NCBI RefSeq assembly: GCF_900015215.1
Contig: NZ_LN555523.1
Span: 1,740,381-1,804,380, forward strand
Direction: 5' to 3'
DNA length: 64,000 nucleotides
Source: Romboutsia ilealis
GTDB lineage: Bacteria; Bacillota; Clostridia; Peptostreptococcales; Peptostreptococcaceae
This document shows positions 26,654 through 36,587 of this stretch, piece after piece. Under the pieces are notes generated by a model. It was not told the DNA's origin. It made no database searches and saw only the letters and a program-made list of their open reading frames with translations. Position 1 is the first letter of the stretch. The number at the start of each line of letters is the position of its first letter. The position numbers and the translations under genes are program-made.

Positions 26654-28192
26654 TTATTTAGCATATTCAATTGCTCTAGTTTCTCTTATTATACTAACTT
26701 TTATTTGTCCTGGATATTCTAGTTCATCTTCTATTCTCTTAGTCATATCCCTAGCTAATAGATGAATATCTTCATCACTAACATTCTCTGGTTTAACCAT
26801 TATTCTTATTTCTCTACCTGCTTGTATAGCAAAAGATTTATCTACTCCCTCATATGAGTTAGCTATTTCTTCTAACTTTTCTAATCTTCGAATATATGCT
26901 TCTAGGGTTTCTCTTCTAGCCCCTGGTCTCGCTGCTGATATAGCATCTGCTGCAGTCACAAGCACAGCTTCTATAGTCTGTGGTTCATAATCACCATGGT
27001 GTGTACTCATTGCATGTATAACTTCTTTAGATTCTTTATATCTCTTAAGTAAGTCCATACCTATCTCAACATGAGTTCCTTCCATTTCATGATCTACTGC
27101 TTTCCCTATATCATGTAAAAGACCAGCTCTTTTCGCAAGTTTAATATCCGCTCCTATTTCTGCTGCCATTATACCTGCTATATGAGCAACTTCTATAGAA
27201 TGCTTAAGTACATTTTGACCATAACTTGTTCTATAGTTAAGTCTTCCTAGTAATTTAACTAACTCTGGATGAAGCCCATGTACACCAGTTTCAAAGGCTG
27301 CTTGTTCTCCGTATTCTTTTATTATACTGTCTACTTCTTTTCTAGCCTTATCAACCATTTCTTCAATTCTAGCAGGGTGTATTCTACCATCTGCTATTAA
27401 TTTTTCAAGTGCTATTCTAGCAACTTCTCTTCTTATAGGATCAAATCCTGATAATATTACAGCCTCAGGAGTATCATCTATTATCAGGTCTATTCCTGTT
27501 AATGTTTCTAATGTTCTTATATTCCTACCTTCTCTACCTATAATTCTACCCTTCATTTCATCATTAGGTAAATTTACAACAGTAACAGTAGTTTCTGCAA
27601 CATGGTCTGCTGCACATTTTTGTATAGCATACCCTATTATTTCCCTTGATTTCTTATCTGCTTCTTCCTTAGCTTGAGATTCTATTTCCTTTATCATTAT
27701 AGACATTTCTCTTCTAACGTCTCTTTCAGCATTAGTTAGTATTATTTCTTTTGCCTTATCAGATGTTATCCCTGATATACTTTCTAACTTTTCTAATTGC
27801 TGGTTTTTTATAGCCTCAACCTCTTCTTCTTTTCTAGCTACATTCTTTAACTTGTCCCCTAGGCTTGTTTCCTTTTGTTCTAAGTTTTGTAACTTTTTGT
27901 CTAATATCTCTTCTTTTTGTATAACTCTTCTTTCATATTTTTGTAAGTCAGATCTTCTTTCCTTATTTTCTCTTTCAGATTCAGTTCTTAACTTATGAAT
28001 TTCTTCTTGTGCTTCTAATAATTTTTCTTTGTGAATTCTCTTTGAGTCATCTTCTGCTTGTTTTATTATTCTATCAGCTTCACTATTAGCTTGGCCAATT
28101 TTTGACTCATATATATTTTTTCTCACAAAATAACCAGCAATAATACCTACCGCTATCCCTAATAAAATACTTATTATATCTATGACACCCAC
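26654..28192 (-). CDS. rny: Ribonuclease Y
   Basis: A membrane-anchored endoribonuclease that starts bulk mRNA decay. Order: N-terminal membrane helix ([19 protein letters not shown]), long coiled coil (about 30-200), KH domain with [15 protein letters not shown], and HD domain with [12 protein letters not shown]. The start is unclear. A very strong AAAGGAGGTG (28190-28199) is followed by GGTGTCATA, with no ATG/GTG/TTG at normal distance. The in-frame GTG at 28192 overlaps the site, and a TTG seven codons earlier has none. I report the GTG; ATA at 28183 would have ideal spacing. Confidence 0.93.
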   Translation of the reverse strand: MGVIDIISILLGIAVGIIAGYFVRKNIYESKIGQANSEADRIIKQAEDDSKRIHKEKLLEAQEEIHKLRTESERENKERRSDLQKYERRVIQKEEILDKKLQNLEQKETSLGDKLKNVARKEEEVEAIKNQQLEKLESISGITSDKAKEIILTNAERDVRREMSIMIKEIESQAKEEADKKSREIIGYAIQKCAADHVAETTVTVVNLPNDEMKGRIIGREGRNIRTLETLTGIDLIIDDTPEAVILSGFDPIRREVARIALEKLIADGRIHPARIEEMVDKARKEVDSIIKEYGEQAAFETGVHGLHPELVKLLGRLNYRTSYGQNVLKHSIEVAHIAGIMAAEIGADIKLAKRAGLLHDIGKAVDHEMEGTHVEIGMDLLKRYKESKEVIHAMSTHHGDYEPQTIEAVLVTAADAISAARPGARRETLEAYIRRLEKLEEIANSYEGVDKSFAIQAGREIRIMVKPENVSDEDIHLLARDMTKRIEDELEYPGQIKVSIIRETRAIEYAK

Positions 28193-28386
28193 CTCCTTTG
28201 ATAATAATCCCAAAATTACATTTTAAGAGTCTAAATAATTTTATAATTCAATTAAAACTATAGCATATAGAAAAAATACAATCATTACTTCTAAGATATA
28301 TATTGTAATGTCGATAAAATCCTCTATTTGTAACATTTAAGAGTATTTTATTTAAAAATCATATTTAGATACTATGTCCTTAATTA

Positions 28387-28415
28387 ATTTTATAATTTTT
28401 TCTATCGCATGTCAA
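28387..28415 (-). promoter_or_regulatory. Sigma-A promoter of rny
   Basis: TTGACA (28410-28415) and TAAAAT (28387-28392) are separated by exactly 17 nt, starting 26 nt after the recA stop. It gives a leader of about 190 nt. Confidence 0.75.
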
Positions 28416-28441
28416 GTTAATAGGAGGTGTGTATTATTTTA

Positions 28442-29488
28442 TTATTCTAAATTTAGTAATGTATCGTCTTCTTCTTGAGCATTTTCTCTAGTTTCGTCTA
28501 ATTTATAGTAATGTCTTACTTTTTCGTCTATTTCCTTTATTAAATCTGGGTTATCTTGTAGGAACTTTTTAACATTTTCTCTACCTTGTCCAAGTTTAGT
28601 CTCATTATAACTATACCAAGCTCCTGATTTTTTAACTATATCTATATCTGATGCTATATCTAATAAATCACCAACTTTAGATATACCCTCTCCATACATT
28701 ATATCAAATTCAGCTTGTTTAAATGGTGGAGCCACTTTGTTCTTAACAACCTTAACTCTTGTTCTACTTCCTAATACCTTATCCCCTTGCTTTATAGTAT
28801 CTATTTTTCTAACATCTAGTCTTACTGATGAGTAGAATTTTAGAGCACGTCCTCCAGTTGTTGTCTCAGGATTACCAAACATTACACCAACCTTTTCTCT
28901 TAATTGGTTTATGAATATTGCAACGCAGTTAGATTTTTTTATAGATCCCGTTAATTTTCTAAGTGCTTGAGACATAAGTCTAGCCTGAAGACCAACGTGC
29001 GAGTCTCCCATATCTCCTTCAATTTCTGCTCTTGGAACAAGTGCCGCAACCGAATCGACTACTATTATATCTATAGCCCCACTTCTTATAAGTGCTTCTG
29101 CTATTTCTAGTGCTTGTTCCCCTGTATCTGGTTGAGATATTATTAGGTTATCTATATCTACACCTAATGCTTTTGCATATACTGGATCAAGTGCATGTTC
29201 TGCATCTATAAATGCTGCTATTCCACCTTGCTTTTGAGCCTCTGCTACCGTGTGAAGTGCAACTGTTGTTTTACCTGAAGATTCTGGACCATATACTTCT
29301 ATTATTCTTCCTTTTGGAAGTCCACCTATACCAACTGCTATATCAAGACCTATCGATCCTGTTGATATAACATCAATTGACATCGACGTAGCTTCTCCAA
29401 GCTTCATTACTGATCCTTTTCCAAACTCTTTTTCTATTTTACCTAATGCTTGATTAAGCGCATTTAGTTTTTCTTGCTCTATATTCAT
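28442..29488 (-). CDS. recA: Recombinase RecA
   Basis: The strand-exchange ATPase of homologous recombination and co-protease for LexA. 348 residues, normal length. Walker A is GPESSGKTT (about 67-75), with [22 protein letters not shown] (Walker B and L1) and the [23 protein letters not shown]2 loop. No intein. AGGAATG site upstream. A LexA box and sigma-A promoter precede it. The usual upstream cinA is absent; 485 nt of non-coding DNA separate it from pgsA. Confidence 0.98.
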   Translation of the reverse strand: MNIEQEKLNALNQALGKIEKEFGKGSVMKLGEATSMSIDVISTGSIGLDIAVGIGGLPKGRIIEVYGPESSGKTTVALHTVAEAQKQGGIAAFIDAEHALDPVYAKALGVDIDNLIISQPDTGEQALEIAEALIRSGAIDIIVVDSVAALVPRAEIEGDMGDSHVGLQARLMSQALRKLTGSIKKSNCVAIFINQLREKVGVMFGNPETTTGGRALKFYSSVRLDVRKIDTIKQGDKVLGSRTRVKVVKNKVAPPFKQAEFDIMYGEGISKVGDLLDIASDIDIVKKSGAWYSYNETKLGQGRENVKKFLQDNPDLIKEIDEKVRHYYKLDETRENAQEEDDTLLNLE

Positions 29489-29518
29489 CTATATCATTCC
29501 TTTCATTTTCATAAATAC

Positions 29519-29532
29519 CAAACATTCGTTCT
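29519..29532 (-). promoter_or_regulatory. LexA (SOS) box of recA
   Basis: On the minus strand AGAACGAATGTTTG matches the Gram-positive consensus CGAACRNRYGTTYG at every position but the first. It lies between the predicted transcription start and the recA ATG, about 31 nt upstream of the ATG. Confidence 0.75.
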
Positions 29533-29545
29533 ATTTCATATAACT

Positions 29546-29574
29546 ATTATATATCATAAAATACTCTCCGTCAA
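29546..29574 (-). promoter_or_regulatory. Sigma-A promoter of recA
   Basis: TTGACG (29569-29574), a 17-nt spacer, then TATAAT (29546-29551, perfect). The predicted start is near 29539, so the LexA box at 29519-29532 would block early transcription. Confidence 0.8.
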
Positions 29575-29914
29575 TTACAAAAATCTGCTTTATCGTCATC
29601 AATAATAATATATATTTCTATCACTCAAATTAATATTTAAGAAAACTAATCTCCTTTATGTTAATTGTATATAATTTACTTTATATTTAGACACATACGA
29701 AATATAGTTTTATATTTATAGGCTATAGTTTTAATATAAAATTAAAATTTATCTTCAGTAAGATTTTACCATACTTATTTTATTTATAAACTTTTATTTG
29801 TATTTTTATACAAGTTTTATTTATAATAATTTTCCTAATTTAAGATAATTTTTTTATTCTAACTAAATTTAATAAAAGATAGATAAACAATAAAACTTTT
29901 CACTTATAAAATAT
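29575..29914. other. Non-coding interval upstream of recA
   Basis: About 340 nt of AT-rich sequence. No reading frame with a ribosome site was found on either strand, and no clear repeat or hairpin. In many Firmicutes this place holds cinA. Confidence 0.5.
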
Positions 29915-29970
29915 AAAGGAGCTATATTCAGAAATTAGCTTTGATAGCTGTTCTTAATAATAGCTCCTTT
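29915..29970 (-). terminator. Terminator of the ftsK-mnmH-rimO-pgsA unit
   Basis: AAAGGAGCTAT (29915-29925) pairs with ATAGCTCCTTT (29960-29970). The 34-nt loop has an inner AGCT-type hairpin. Ts follow on the left side. It lies 4 nt from the pgsA stop. Confidence 0.75.
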
Positions 29971-29973
29971 TAA

Positions 29974-30516
29974 TTATTTACTTTCCATAAATAAGTTTTT
30001 ATTTTTGTATAGATATTCCCATCCAGAATATAAAGTAAGCAATGTAGCTATTAGTATAGCTACATTTCCTATATATAGTAATATAGTACTTCCAAACTGC
30101 TTACCTAAAAGTAATAATGGTATTGATATCATTTGGCTTATTGTCTTTAATTTACCTCCACCACTTGCTGCGATTACTTTTCCATCAGCAGCAGCTATTG
30201 CTCTTAATATACTTACTGTAAGTTCTCTAGCAACAATTATAATTACCATCCAGCCCGGAACTAGTCCTACTTCTATCATACATATAAGCGCTGATATAAC
30301 CAATAGCTTATCTGCTAGCGGGTCCATAAATTTTCCAAAATCAGTAATTAAATTATGCTTTCTAGCTATATGCCCATCCATTGCATCTGTTATAGATGCT
30401 ACTATAAATATTACACATGCTATTAAATATTTACTCGGTATGTTAAATAACATAACAAGTATAAATACTGGTATTAAAAATATCCTAAATAAAGTTAGTT
30501 TATTAGGCAAGTTCAT
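29974..30516 (-). CDS. pgsA: CDP-diacylglycerol-glycerol-3-phosphate 3-phosphatidyltransferase
   Basis: The committed step of phosphatidylglycerol synthesis at the membrane. 180 residues, four or more helices. The CDP-alcohol phosphatidyltransferase motif DG-x2-AR-x8-G-x3-D-x3-D is complete (DAMDGHIARKHN, then DFGKFMDPLADK, about residues 43-66). Its start overlaps the rimO end by 14 nt, indicating translational coupling; SD GGGGGATG lies inside rimO. Last gene of its operon. Confidence 0.95.
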   Translation of the reverse strand: MNLPNKLTLFRIFLIPVFILVMLFNIPSKYLIACVIFIVASITDAMDGHIARKHNLITDFGKFMDPLADKLLVISALICMIEVGLVPGWMVIIIVARELTVSILRAIAAADGKVIAASGGGKLKTISQMISIPLLLLGKQFGSTILLYIGNVAILIATLLTLYSGWEYLYKNKNLFMESK

Positions 30517-31837
30517 TAACTACATCCCCCATTAAATCGTATTCTAATGCACTAGTTATTTTTACATTTACGAAGTCACCTATGTTTAACTTTTTGTCAG
30601 ATTTAACATATACTATACTGTCTATTTCCTCTGCATCTCCTTGAGTTCTTCCTATATATACTTTGTCTTCTATTTGCTCCTCTATTAAAACTTCATATCC
30701 ATTTCCTACTTTAGCAGCATTTAATTCTTCTGAGATACCTTGTTGAACTAACATTAAAGCATCTCTTCTTTCATCTTTAACATCTTGATCTAAATGGTTT
30801 GGAAGTTTATCAGCTGGCGTATCTTCTTCTCTTGAATAAGAGAATGCTCCAAGTCTATCAAACTTAGCTACTTTAACAAATTCCACTAATTCATTGAAAT
30901 CCTCTTCTGTTTCACCTGGGAATCCTACTATTATAGTAGTTCTTAATGTAGCATCTGGTATATGCTTTCTTATCATATTTATAGTTGATAATATATTTTC
31001 TTTTGTCGTGTGTCTGTTCATTAACTTTAATATTTTATTACTTGCATGTTGTATTGGCATATCAAAGTAATTACATATATTATCGTATTTTTTTATAACT
31101 TTAACTAATTCTTCAGTTATTGATTCTGGATATGAATACATTATTCTTATCCATTTTATACCTTCTATTTGTGCAAGTTCTTCTAGTAATTCAGGAAGCA
31201 TTTCCTTTCCATATAAATCGCATCCATATTTTGTTGTGTCTTGTGCTATAACAACTAACTCTTTAACACCTTTAGCGGCTAAGTCTTTAGCTTCTAATAT
31301 TATATCTTCCATTTTTCTACTTCTGTATTTACCTCTTAATTTAGGTATTATACAATAAGTACATTTGTTATCACAACCTTCTCCTATTTTTAAGTAAGCC
31401 ATATAATCTGGAGTTGATACATATCTTGGCAAATCTTCATTATATGCAAAGTCTATATCATCTAAGCTCACTATATGATTTTCTTTTTCAAGGTTAGCTA
31501 TAATTTCATCTATTTGCTGATAACTTCCAGTACCTACTATTGCATCTATTTCTGGTATTTCTGTTTTTAATTCGTCTGAATATCTTTGTGCTAAACATCC
31601 TGTAACTATAAGTAATTTTAAATTAGCAGTTTCTTTTAATTGTGCTAATTCTAGTATAGTTTGTATAGATTCTTGTTTTGCAGATTCTATAAATCCACAA
31701 GTGTTTACTAATATTATATCTGCTTCTTCAAAATCTCCAACTAACTTATATCCTTTTTTATTAAGTATTCCCATCATTATTTCTGCATCTACTAAGTTTT
31801 TAGAACATCCTAATGATTCTAATGCGATTTTTAACAT
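30503..31837 (-). CDS. rimO: Ribosomal protein S12 methylthiotransferase
   Basis: A radical-SAM methylthiotransferase modifying Asp of ribosomal protein S12. 444 residues. An N-terminal UPF0004 domain has three Cys for the auxiliary cluster (ESLGCSKN, VNTCGF, VTGCLAQRY). The radical-SAM motif is CDNKCTYCIIP, and a TRAM domain occupies the last 70 residues. LESLGCSKNLVDAE is RimO-type rather than MiaB-type. It overlaps mnmH by 7 nt and pgsA by 14 nt. Confidence 0.95.
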   Translation of the reverse strand: MLKIALESLGCSKNLVDAEIMMGILNKKGYKLVGDFEEADIILVNTCGFIESAKQESIQTILELAQLKETANLKLLIVTGCLAQRYSDELKTEIPEIDAIVGTGSYQQIDEIIANLEKENHIVSLDDIDFAYNEDLPRYVSTPDYMAYLKIGEGCDNKCTYCIIPKLRGKYRSRKMEDIILEAKDLAAKGVKELVVIAQDTTKYGCDLYGKEMLPELLEELAQIEGIKWIRIMYSYPESITEELVKVIKKYDNICNYFDMPIQHASNKILKLMNRHTTKENILSTINMIRKHIPDATLRTTIIVGFPGETEEDFNELVEFVKVAKFDRLGAFSYSREEDTPADKLPNHLDQDVKDERRDALMLVQQGISEELNAAKVGNGYEVLIEEQIEDKVYIGRTQGDAEEIDSIVYVKSDKKLNIGDFVNVKITSALEYDLMGDVVNELA

Positions 31838-32889
31838 TTTATTGCTCCTTCCATTGCTGATTGATGAAATTTTATAACTTCTTCTACTGCGCTGTCAACA
31901 TCATCAAAGTTTATAACCTCATTATATTTATATTTATCAACTGAATGCATATATAATGGGTCATAGTACTCTACTAAGTATTTTTCTACTAGCTCTTCAT
32001 ATTTTCCTTCTTCTAATAAATTAATATATTCATCAACTTTATTGTGTCCAAGTCTTTTTCTAAATTTATTTATACAATCCTTTAATACTTCTATATTATT
32101 TTCGTCTTTATCGTATACATAATCTCTACAAAGTCTTTTTACTCTATTTTCTAAACTACATTCAAGAAGTATATGATATCCATCTCTAACTATAGCATCG
32201 TAAATATTATTAGGTATTAATACATGACCTACTCTTTTACTTTCACTTTCTATAAATATATAATCACTATTTGAGAAAAATATTTTTTCAAATATTTTTG
32301 ATTCAAATTCTTTCTGCGTTGGTGGCTTCTTATCATGCGTTATGAAACCAAATGTAGATCCACTATTTTTAGCTATTCCTTCCAAATCTATATTGTCCAC
32401 ATTTTTTTCTTCTAGTATATTTAATAAGTCAGTTTTCCCAACACCTGTTAATCCATGAATCACTATAAAGTTTTTAACATTCATTATGTTATCTAAATAT
32501 TCTAATACATAGTTTCTATATGACTTATATCCACCTTCGAGTTTATATATGTTCATCCCTAGAGAGTCAAATAGGCTACATACAGACCCACTTCTCATTC
32601 CACCTCTAGCACAATATATTACTATATTATCATATTCACTTGCAAGACTTGTGACTTGTATATACATATCTTTTAACTTATATCCTACAAAGTCAAATCC
32701 TTTTTGAATAGCTTTATTCTTTCCCTGCATTTTATATATTGTTCCGACTTCACAATGTTCGTGGTCTTTAAATAAAGGCATATTAAATGCATTTAATATA
32801 TGATCTTCTTTGTATTCAGATTCAGTTCTAACATCTATAAATATACAGTTTTTTAATTTTAATGCATCTTCTATCTTTATTATCTTCAA
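31831..32889 (-). CDS. mnmH: tRNA 2-selenouridine synthase (MnmH/SelU)
   Basis: Replaces sulfur with selenium at the wobble 2-thiouridine through a geranylated intermediate, using selenophosphate. 352 residues. N-terminal rhodanese domain with catalytic YCARGGMRSGS (Cys93); C-terminal P-loop VIHGLTGVGKTDLL (about 143-156). It implies a selenophosphate supply (SelD) elsewhere in the genome; none is in this window. It lies 3 nt after ftsK and overlaps rimO, so it belongs to this operon. Confidence 0.92.
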   Translation of the reverse strand: MKIIKIEDALKLKNCIFIDVRTESEYKEDHILNAFNMPLFKDHEHCEVGTIYKMQGKNKAIQKGFDFVGYKLKDMYIQVTSLASEYDNIVIYCARGGMRSGSVCSLFDSLGMNIYKLEGGYKSYRNYVLEYLDNIMNVKNFIVIHGLTGVGKTDLLNILEEKNVDNIDLEGIAKNSGSTFGFITHDKKPPTQKEFESKIFEKIFFSNSDYIFIESESKRVGHVLIPNNIYDAIVRDGYHILLECSLENRVKRLCRDYVYDKDENNIEVLKDCINKFRKRLGHNKVDEYINLLEEGKYEELVEKYLVEYYDPLYMHSVDKYKYNEVINFDDVDSAVEEVIKFHQSAMEGAIKC

Positions 32890-32892
32890 ATT

Positions 32893-35283
32893 TTATTCAC
32901 CTTCTAAATTTTGTAAATCTTGTTTGCTCATTAATACTTTTCTTGGTTTACTTCCTTCATTAGGCCCTACTATGCCTCTTTCTTCCATAGAATCTATAAG
33001 TCTTGCAGCCCTATTAAATCCGATTTTAAACTTTCTTTGAAGCATAGATGCAGAACCTTGACCACTTTCTACAACAAATTCAATAGCTTCACTTAAAAGT
33101 TCATCTTCATCACTTGACTTTTCCATATTAACCTTAGATATTGTATCCATTATATTTTCTTCATATTTTACTTCTTCTTTAACTTGTGACTTGACAAAGT
33201 CTATAACATTTTGTGATTCATTTTCTGATATAAATGCACCTTGAAGTCTAACTGGCTTTGATGCACCTAGTGGATAGAATAACATATCACCTTTTCCAAG
33301 TAGCTTTTCAGCTCCACCCATATCAAGTATTGTTCTAGAGTCTGTTTGTGATGAAACAGCAAATGCAATTCTTGAAGGTATGTTAGCTTTTATAACACCT
33401 GTTATAACATCTACTGACGGTCTTTGAGTCGCTACTATTAAATGCATACCTGCAGCTCTTGCCATTTGTGCCAGTCTACATATATAATCTTCTACATCAT
33501 TAGCACTTGCCATCATAAGGTCAGCAAGCTCATCTATTATTATAACAATTTTTGGAAGTTTTTCTTCGCATTTTTCATTATAACTTGTAATGTCCTTTAC
33601 TCCATTTTCAGCGAACATCTTATATCTCTTATTCATTTCTACAACTGCCCAATTAAGTGCATTAGCAGCTTTTTTAGGATCTGTTACAACTGGTATTAGT
33701 AAATGAGGTATTCCATTATAATTTGCAAGTTCAACAACCTTAGGGTCTATTAAAAGCAACTTGACTTCATCAGGTCTTGCCTTGTATAGTATACTACTTA
33801 TCAGTGTATTTACGCAAACACTCTTACCAGAACCTGTTGACCCTGCTATAAGTAAATGTGGCATTTTACCTATATCGCCTATAACTGGTTTTCCGCTTAT
33901 GTCTTTTCCAAGAGCCATAGCAAGCGGAGAATCAAACTTTTTAAATTCTTCACTTTCAAATACTTCTCTAAGTCCAACCATTAAAGGAGTTTCATTTGGA
34001 ACCTCTATACCTATAGCACTTTTACCTGGTATTGGAGCCTCCATTCTTATACTTCTAGCAGCTAAACTTAGTGCTATATCATCTGTTAAATTTACTATTT
34101 TGCTTACCTTAACCCCTGGACTTGGTTGTATTTCATATCTTGTTATAGTAGGTCCTACTGTAACTTGATTTACTTTAGCTTCAACCCCAAAGTCTGCTAG
34201 TGTTTTTTCTAGTAAAGAAGCATTTTTTAACACTTTCTTTTTACTATTATCATCAGCCTTTTTATCTATCTTATTTAATAAATTAACACTTGGTATTTTA
34301 TAATTATCGTAATTAGCTTCTTCTTTTATACTTATTGTTTGAGTTTTTTCACTGTCAAAAGTTTTAGATGTCTTTATTGGTTGTTCTCTAACATCTTCAT
34401 ATACATCATTATTTATGTTTTGTTTGTTTGTATTTTGAAGTTCTTTTAATACATCAAGTTCTGATGACATACTTTGAGTACCTTCTAATATTTCTAAATA
34501 GTCATCTTCTGCTTTATTAAAGCCTACAATTTTTATAGTCTTGTCTTCTATTTCATCATAATCCTCTTCTATAACTTCTTCTTTTTTCTTATCTTTTTTT
34601 AATAAACCTTGTTTTTTGACCATAGTTTCTTCATCTACTTCATCTGTAACCATATCTATTACAGATTGCTTCATATTGGCCATTCTTTCTTTCATAGTTA
34701 AATCACTATTTTTTATTCCATTTGATTTAGCTTTTATATTTGATACTAAGTCTTTTATAGATATCTTAAATACAAACATAATACCTGCTATAAGTGCAAA
34801 TATACTTATTAGCCATCCTCCAGTTATACCAAACGCCTGCTTTATATAGTAAGTTATAGTTGTTGCAATTAAACCACTTCCACTACCATCGACACCCATT
34901 TGAATCACTGATTTAAACATTTCACTGCTTAACGGACTTTCAATCGTAAGAGATTTAGCATTTAATAAACCATAGAATACAAATATAAATGCTATTGTTA
35001 AATAATATATTTTAGTATTTTTCATTCTATATATATATTCGTTTCCATCAAAGAAACCAAGTATCCCCGTAGCAACTATTATAAATGGCATAAAAATAGA
35101 CAATCCTCCAAACAATCCTTTAAAAATCGTCTGCATCACACTCCCTACAAATCCCATAGAGTTTGAATTTAAACTATACAACAAAAATATACCGATAAAT
35201 ATAGTAATTAAATTATGATATTCAGCATTAAATTCTAAATTATTATTTTTCTTCTTACCTTTAGTATTTTTCTTCTTGGCCAC
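32893..35283 (-). CDS. ftsK: DNA translocase FtsK/SpoIIIE
   Basis: A membrane-anchored, septum-located DNA pump for chromosome segregation in division or sporulation. 796 residues. Four N-terminal helices (about 20-170), a charged linker, and a motor with Walker A GSTGSGKSVCVN and Walker B KIVIIIDELADLM, then a C-terminal gamma winged helix (MLQRKFKIGFNRAARLID). Start is GTG 35281-35283 with GAGGTG upstream, seven codons inside the longest frame, which begins without a site. FtsK and SpoIIIE roles cannot be told apart by sequence. Confidence 0.95.
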   Translation of the reverse strand: MAKKKNTKGKKKNNNLEFNAEYHNLITIFIGIFLLYSLNSNSMGFVGSVMQTIFKGLFGGLSIFMPFIIVATGILGFFDGNEYIYRMKNTKIYYLTIAFIFVFYGLLNAKSLTIESPLSSEMFKSVIQMGVDGSGSGLIATTITYYIKQAFGITGGWLISIFALIAGIMFVFKISIKDLVSNIKAKSNGIKNSDLTMKERMANMKQSVIDMVTDEVDEETMVKKQGLLKKDKKKEEVIEEDYDEIEDKTIKIVGFNKAEDDYLEILEGTQSMSSELDVLKELQNTNKQNINNDVYEDVREQPIKTSKTFDSEKTQTISIKEEANYDNYKIPSVNLLNKIDKKADDNSKKKVLKNASLLEKTLADFGVEAKVNQVTVGPTITRYEIQPSPGVKVSKIVNLTDDIALSLAARSIRMEAPIPGKSAIGIEVPNETPLMVGLREVFESEEFKKFDSPLAMALGKDISGKPVIGDIGKMPHLLIAGSTGSGKSVCVNTLISSILYKARPDEVKLLLIDPKVVELANYNGIPHLLIPVVTDPKKAANALNWAVVEMNKRYKMFAENGVKDITSYNEKCEEKLPKIVIIIDELADLMMASANDVEDYICRLAQMARAAGMHLIVATQRPSVDVITGVIKANIPSRIAFAVSSQTDSRTILDMGGAEKLLGKGDMLFYPLGASKPVRLQGAFISENESQNVIDFVKSQVKEEVKYEENIMDTISKVNMEKSSDEDELLSEAIEFVVESGQGSASMLQRKFKIGFNRAARLIDSMEERGIVGPNEGSKPRKVLMSKQDLQNLEGE

Positions 35284-35342
35284 CCATCTCACCTCTTTTA
35301 TCATTCTAATTTAATAAATATCTTATATCCTAATCATAGCAA

Positions 35343-35372
35343 AAAGTGTTAATGCATAAACACTAACACTTT
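35343..35372 (-). terminator. Terminator of the tepA-like gene
   Basis: AAAGTGTTA/TAACACTTT 9-bp stem with additional CAT/GTG pairing in the loop, followed leftward by Ts. It separates tepA from ftsK. Confidence 0.8.
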
Positions 35373-35419
35373 AACTATATTTTTTAATTATATCATATAT
35401 TCTATATATTAAACAAATC

Positions 35420-36193
35420 TTATTTCTTAGTATCTTCTTTTATAAGTTCTTTTAACTTATTCATAGCATCTTTTAATCCCCCAACTTCATTTATAAGACC
35501 ACATTCTACAGCTTCTTTACCTATTAGAACGCTTCCTACATCATTTACTAAATCATCTTTTGAGTGCATTATTTTTTCAAGTTCTCCTCTTTCTATATTA
35601 GATGTTCTTATGATAAATTGAGTTATTCTTTCTTGCATCTTTTTAAAATACTCAAAAGTTTCATTAACACCTATGACTAGTCCATTAGTTCTTATCGGAT
35701 GAACTACCATCGTTGCAGTCGGAGCTATAAATGAATAATCTCCCGCAGTAGCAAGCGGTACACCAATGCTATGACTTCCACCTAAAACTAAAGTTACAAC
35801 TTTTTTTGATATACTATTTATAAGTTCTGACATAGCAAGACCAGCTTCAACATCTCCACCTACAGTATTAAGTATTATAAGAACTCCTTTTATATCTTCA
35901 TTTTCTTCTATTGAATATAACATAGGTATTATATGTTCATATTTAGTCGATTTTTTTTGTGGATTACCTACATAATGCCCCTCTATTTCACCTATTATAG
36001 TTATACATTGTATCTCTTTTTTAGCTTGTTGAGGCATATTAGGTACACCCATTTGCTTTATATCAGCTATTTCTTCACTTTGGATATCTTTATTTTCATC
36101 GTCTACTTTTTCACTTTTTAAATTATCTTTTCTTTTATTTTTTGAAAACTCTATGTAACTATTAGGATTTATATTATCTTCATAATATCTCAT
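35420..36193 (-). CDS. tepA: ClpP-class serine protease, TepA/YmfB-like
   Basis: 257 residues. A charged N-terminal extension of about 60 residues, then a ClpP/crotonase-fold domain. Strand/loop LIILNTVGGDVEAGLAM, nucleophile Ser142 in GGSHSIGVPLA, and His165 in MVVHPIR are visible. The family member TepA in Bacillus is linked to protein export and forespore protein turnover. Position next to ftsK/spoIIIE is conserved. Its own terminator follows. Confidence 0.88.
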   Translation of the reverse strand: MRYYEDNINPNSYIEFSKNKRKDNLKSEKVDDENKDIQSEEIADIKQMGVPNMPQQAKKEIQCITIIGEIEGHYVGNPQKKSTKYEHIIPMLYSIEENEDIKGVLIILNTVGGDVEAGLAMSELINSISKKVVTLVLGGSHSIGVPLATAGDYSFIAPTATMVVHPIRTNGLVIGVNETFEYFKKMQERITQFIIRTSNIERGELEKIMHSKDDLVNDVGSVLIGKEAVECGLINEVGGLKDAMNKLKELIKEDTKK

Positions 36194-36249
36194 AAATAAA
36201 CTCCTCTCAATATATACTTTATAATTATAGTTTTACCAAGTAGTAAAAA

Positions 36250-36299
36250 AAAATTCACTTAGAAGGTTCTTATAAATTAAACCTATCTAAATGAATTTT
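36250..36299 (-). terminator. Terminator of the M16 peptidase-ylmC unit
   Basis: An imperfect long stem (AAAATTCA/TGAATTTT, TTAGA/TCTAA and AGGTT/AACCT with one wobble and one bulge) is followed leftward by nine Ts. Confidence 0.82.
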
Positions 36300-36322
36300 G
36301 ACATAAATCTACTTAATATATT

Positions 36323-36568
36323 TTAATAAACACCATCATATTCTATTATTATCATATCATTTCCTATTTTTCTAATACTTCTCCATGGTACTTCAAGAGT
36401 TGACTTGTCTTTTTTTATCCCGAAAAATCCTCTTTCTTTAGGTATTAAAAGTGCTAATATCTCACCACTCACTTCATCTAATATAAGGTCACATTCTCCA
36501 ACTACACCTAATCTTTCACCTGTTACTAGATTAACTATTTCCTTTCCTGCTATTTCAGATAAATTCAT
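36323..36568 (-). CDS. ylmC: YlmC/YmxH-family PRC-barrel protein
   Basis: 81 residues, a single PRC-barrel domain (MNLSEIAGKEIVNLVTGERLG, then the LALLIPKERGFFG loop). Sporulation-associated family of unknown mechanism. It lies 19 nt downstream of the M16 peptidase, as ymxH follows mlpA in Bacillus, and shares its transcript. Confidence 0.9.
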   Translation of the reverse strand: MNLSEIAGKEIVNLVTGERLGVVGECDLILDEVSGEILALLIPKERGFFGIKKDKSTLEVPWRSIRKIGNDMIIIEYDGVY

Positions 36569-36587
36569 GTTTATCCCCCACCTTATT

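Noticed and set aside
28422..28436. Plus-strand AGGAGG just downstream of recA
   Set aside because: No start codon with an open frame follows; the match is fortuitous.
30005..30535. Long open frame (176 codons) on the plus strand opposite pgsA
   Set aside because: It is antisense to a certain gene, has no ribosome site, and its composition is what the reverse of a membrane-protein gene gives.
33761..34168. 135-codon open frame opposite ftsK
   Set aside because: It mirrors the ftsK motor sequence, has no ribosome site, and no independent motif.
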